From: Butyrivibrio sp. UBA3740
GTDB taxonomy: Bacteria; Bacillota; Clostridia; Lachnospirales; Lachnospiraceae
Direction: 5' to 3'
Length of the DNA stretch: 15,116 bases
Assembly (NCBI GenBank): GCA_002372465.1
Contig: DFGW01000053.1
Span: 1-15,116, forward strand
Shown: positions 13,689 through 15,116 of the stretch, one piece after another
Position numbering within the stretch: position 1 is the stretch's first letter
Layout of the letters: each line of letters starts with the position of its first letter
Translations under genes and position numbers: made by a program
Notes under the pieces: model-generated
The model's input: only the letters and a program-made list of their open reading frames with translations
Database searches by the model: none
What the model was told of the DNA's origin: nothing

Positions 13689-15116
13689 ATGGTAATTCTT
13701 GATCTGATAAAGCGTAATCGTGACAGGCGAGATTCGATAAAGATAATCATCAACTTTTTTGCTGTGCTCATTACGTCCTATTATATTATCAAGTACAACC
13801 AGAAGTTATTTCATGTCGATAATATGTCCTACGGCCTTGCAGGGATTATCTATGCGATGCGGTATATTCCGCTGATGATAGTCTCTGCAGTTGGAGGGGC
13901 ACTTCCTGCCATGATGTGTGTTGTTGTTGTGTTCATCTATCATTCGGTGGTCTTCAACAGCTTTTCTTACCTTTCCTGTATTTACCTTATAGTGGCATGT
14001 ATAATGGATGTCCTGGCCAAGAAAAAGTGGTTTGCCAGGTGGTACATGCTGCCGGTTTTGACCGTCATTATCCAGACAGCAACAGGTCTTTTCTGGGGTA
14101 TAGTTCTCCTTCTTCTTAGTGACTACGGAATCTATACCCTTACCATCAGACAGGCAGTTATGTTCTTTTTGAATGAACTGCCGGGAAGTCTTTTGGGCTG
14201 CACCTTGATTATCTTGATCTTCAAAAAAGTTCCGGGTGAAATCCTAGTTTATTTCGGGAACGGGAAATACTATGTCAGACCCTCTCTTCTGACAGAGGAT
14301 GAGAGGTTTGTGGCGGAAGGAAAATCCGGACTGGAAAAAGTCATTATGAGGATAATTGTCATTGAGGCATTTGTCCTTGGAATCTTTGCGGAAATCGCAT
14401 CCAATACTCTAATCCCGACATTGCTTAAATATGATTCTGTGACAGCTCCTGCACAAAGATCCACCTATGCAGACATAAAAAGCACCGACAAGGTGGAAAG
14501 CATGGTTACTTTAAGCTTCATAGAGGAGTCGCAGCAGGAGACCCATTATTTTGAAGATATCTTAAGCGGAGATTCAAGAAGCATCGTAAACATCAAGTTC
14601 AGCGTAAGACTTGCCATGCTGATCTCAATGATAATCATACCTCTTGCGGTCTTCATCAACAGGTATGCCCAAAGGAGAATTGCAAAGCCTATCATGCTCC
14701 TGTCCAAGGCCATGTCTGACATTTATAACTCCGCGGATGTATCCCTCAGCACCAGCGTTGCCGGTGTACATGACCTGGATATCATCACCAGGGATGAGAT
14801 AGAGGAACTCTACCATTGCGTGGACCTTACCGTGTACAGACTTGTGGAATACATTGATCTTGTTAAGACCAGGCAGAACATCGAGGATCAGCTTGAGATC
14901 GCCAGGTCTGCCAGCGAGGCCAAGTCAAGATTCCTTTCAAATATCTCCCACGAGATCAGAACTCCTATTAATGCAGTTCTTGGTTTTGACGAGATGATCA
15001 TCAGGGAGACCAACGACAAGAATATTCTTGGCTATGCCAAAGATATCCAGGATTCGGGAAGGACTCTTTTGACCCTCATAAATGATATCCTGGATTTCTC
15101 CAAAATCGAGGCGGGC
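13689..15116 (+). CDS. Membrane sensor histidine kinase, 3' end cut by the window
   Basis: The frame stays open for 476 codons to the last base, so the gene is incomplete here. About six hydrophobic helices lie between residues 17 and 180, somewhat like the multi-TM sensor region of LytS-type kinases. A seventh lies near 217-240, an extracytoplasmic loop spans about 241-305, and a final helix is near 306-324. A HAMP-like region (about 325-390) and a short coiled coil lead to the HisKA domain, with H-box FLSNISHEIRTPINAVLG and phospho-acceptor H421. ILDFSKIEAG at the end is typical of hybrid kinases, so ATPase and perhaps receiver domains probably follow. The GAGG site is 5 nt before ATG 13689. 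Its place 33 nt after the hydrogenase suggests it may sense a redox or hydrogen-related cue, or the solute taken up by the importer; this is inference. Confidence 0.9.
   Translation, partial: MVILDLIKRNRDRRDSIKIIINFFAVLITSYYIIKYNQKLFHVDNMSYGLAGIIYAMRYIPLMIVSAVGGALPAMMCVVVVFIYHSVVFNSFSYLSCIYLIVACIMDVLAKKKWFARWYMLPVLTVIIQTATGLFWGIVLLLLSDYGIYTLTIRQAVMFFLNELPGSLLGCTLIILIFKKVPGEILVYFGNGKYYVRPSLLTEDERFVAEGKSGLEKVIMRIIVIEAFVLGIFAEIASNTLIPTLLKYDSVTAPAQRSTYADIKSTDKVESMVTLSFIEESQQETHYFEDILSGDSRSIVNIKFSVRLAMLISMIIIPLAVFINRYAQRRIAKPIMLLSKAMSDIYNSADVSLSTSVAGVHDLDIITRDEIEELYHCVDLTVYRLVEYIDLVKTRQNIEDQLEIARSASEAKSRFLSNISHEIRTPINAVLGFDEMIIRETNDKNILGYAKDIQDSGRTLLTLINDILDFSKIEAG

Overview
The window looks like chromosomal DNA from an anaerobic, low-to-mid GC Firmicute, most likely a Lachnospiraceae member of the Butyrivibrio/Pseudobutyrivibrio type. 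This is inferred from the AGGAG-type ribosome sites, the group B [FeFe] hydrogenase, the SpoIIE-type phosphatase and the general style of the proteins; no rRNA or marker gene settles it. All genes read on the + strand and fall into two runs, preceded by an unusual repeat region.

Bases 1-740 hold no convincing gene. They contain a long imperfect palindrome (arms 1-143 and 501-643, collinear without indels) around a core with four tandem 54-bp repeats (282-496), a third copy of part of the arm (644-694), local hairpins and a strong intrinsic terminator (714-740).

Operon 1 runs from a likely promoter near 820 to a terminator at 8862-8892. It encodes a divergent alanine-racemase-family PLP protein (probably starting at TTG 908), an unrecognised 482-aa cytoplasmic protein translationally coupled to it, a PF04392-type substrate-binding lipoprotein with no permease or ATPase beside it, an MFS-type membrane protein fused to two N-terminal sensor-like extracytoplasmic modules, and a membrane-bound PP2C/SpoIIE (RsbU-like) phosphatase. 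Gaps are short or absent. My reading is a sense-transport-signal cassette that may deal with an amino-acid-derived ligand; that is a hypothesis.

Operon 2 starts at an extended -10 promoter near 8946 and runs past the window end. It encodes LarB (first enzyme of nickel-pincer nucleotide cofactor synthesis), a complete NitT/TauT-type ABC importer (lipoprotein, permease, short ATPase), a group B [FeFe] hydrogenase with several Fe-S motifs, and a membrane histidine kinase cut off after its H-box. No terminator is visible inside this run. It joins cofactor synthesis, solute uptake, hydrogen/redox chemistry and signalling in one apparent transcript. LarC and LarE are not in the window.
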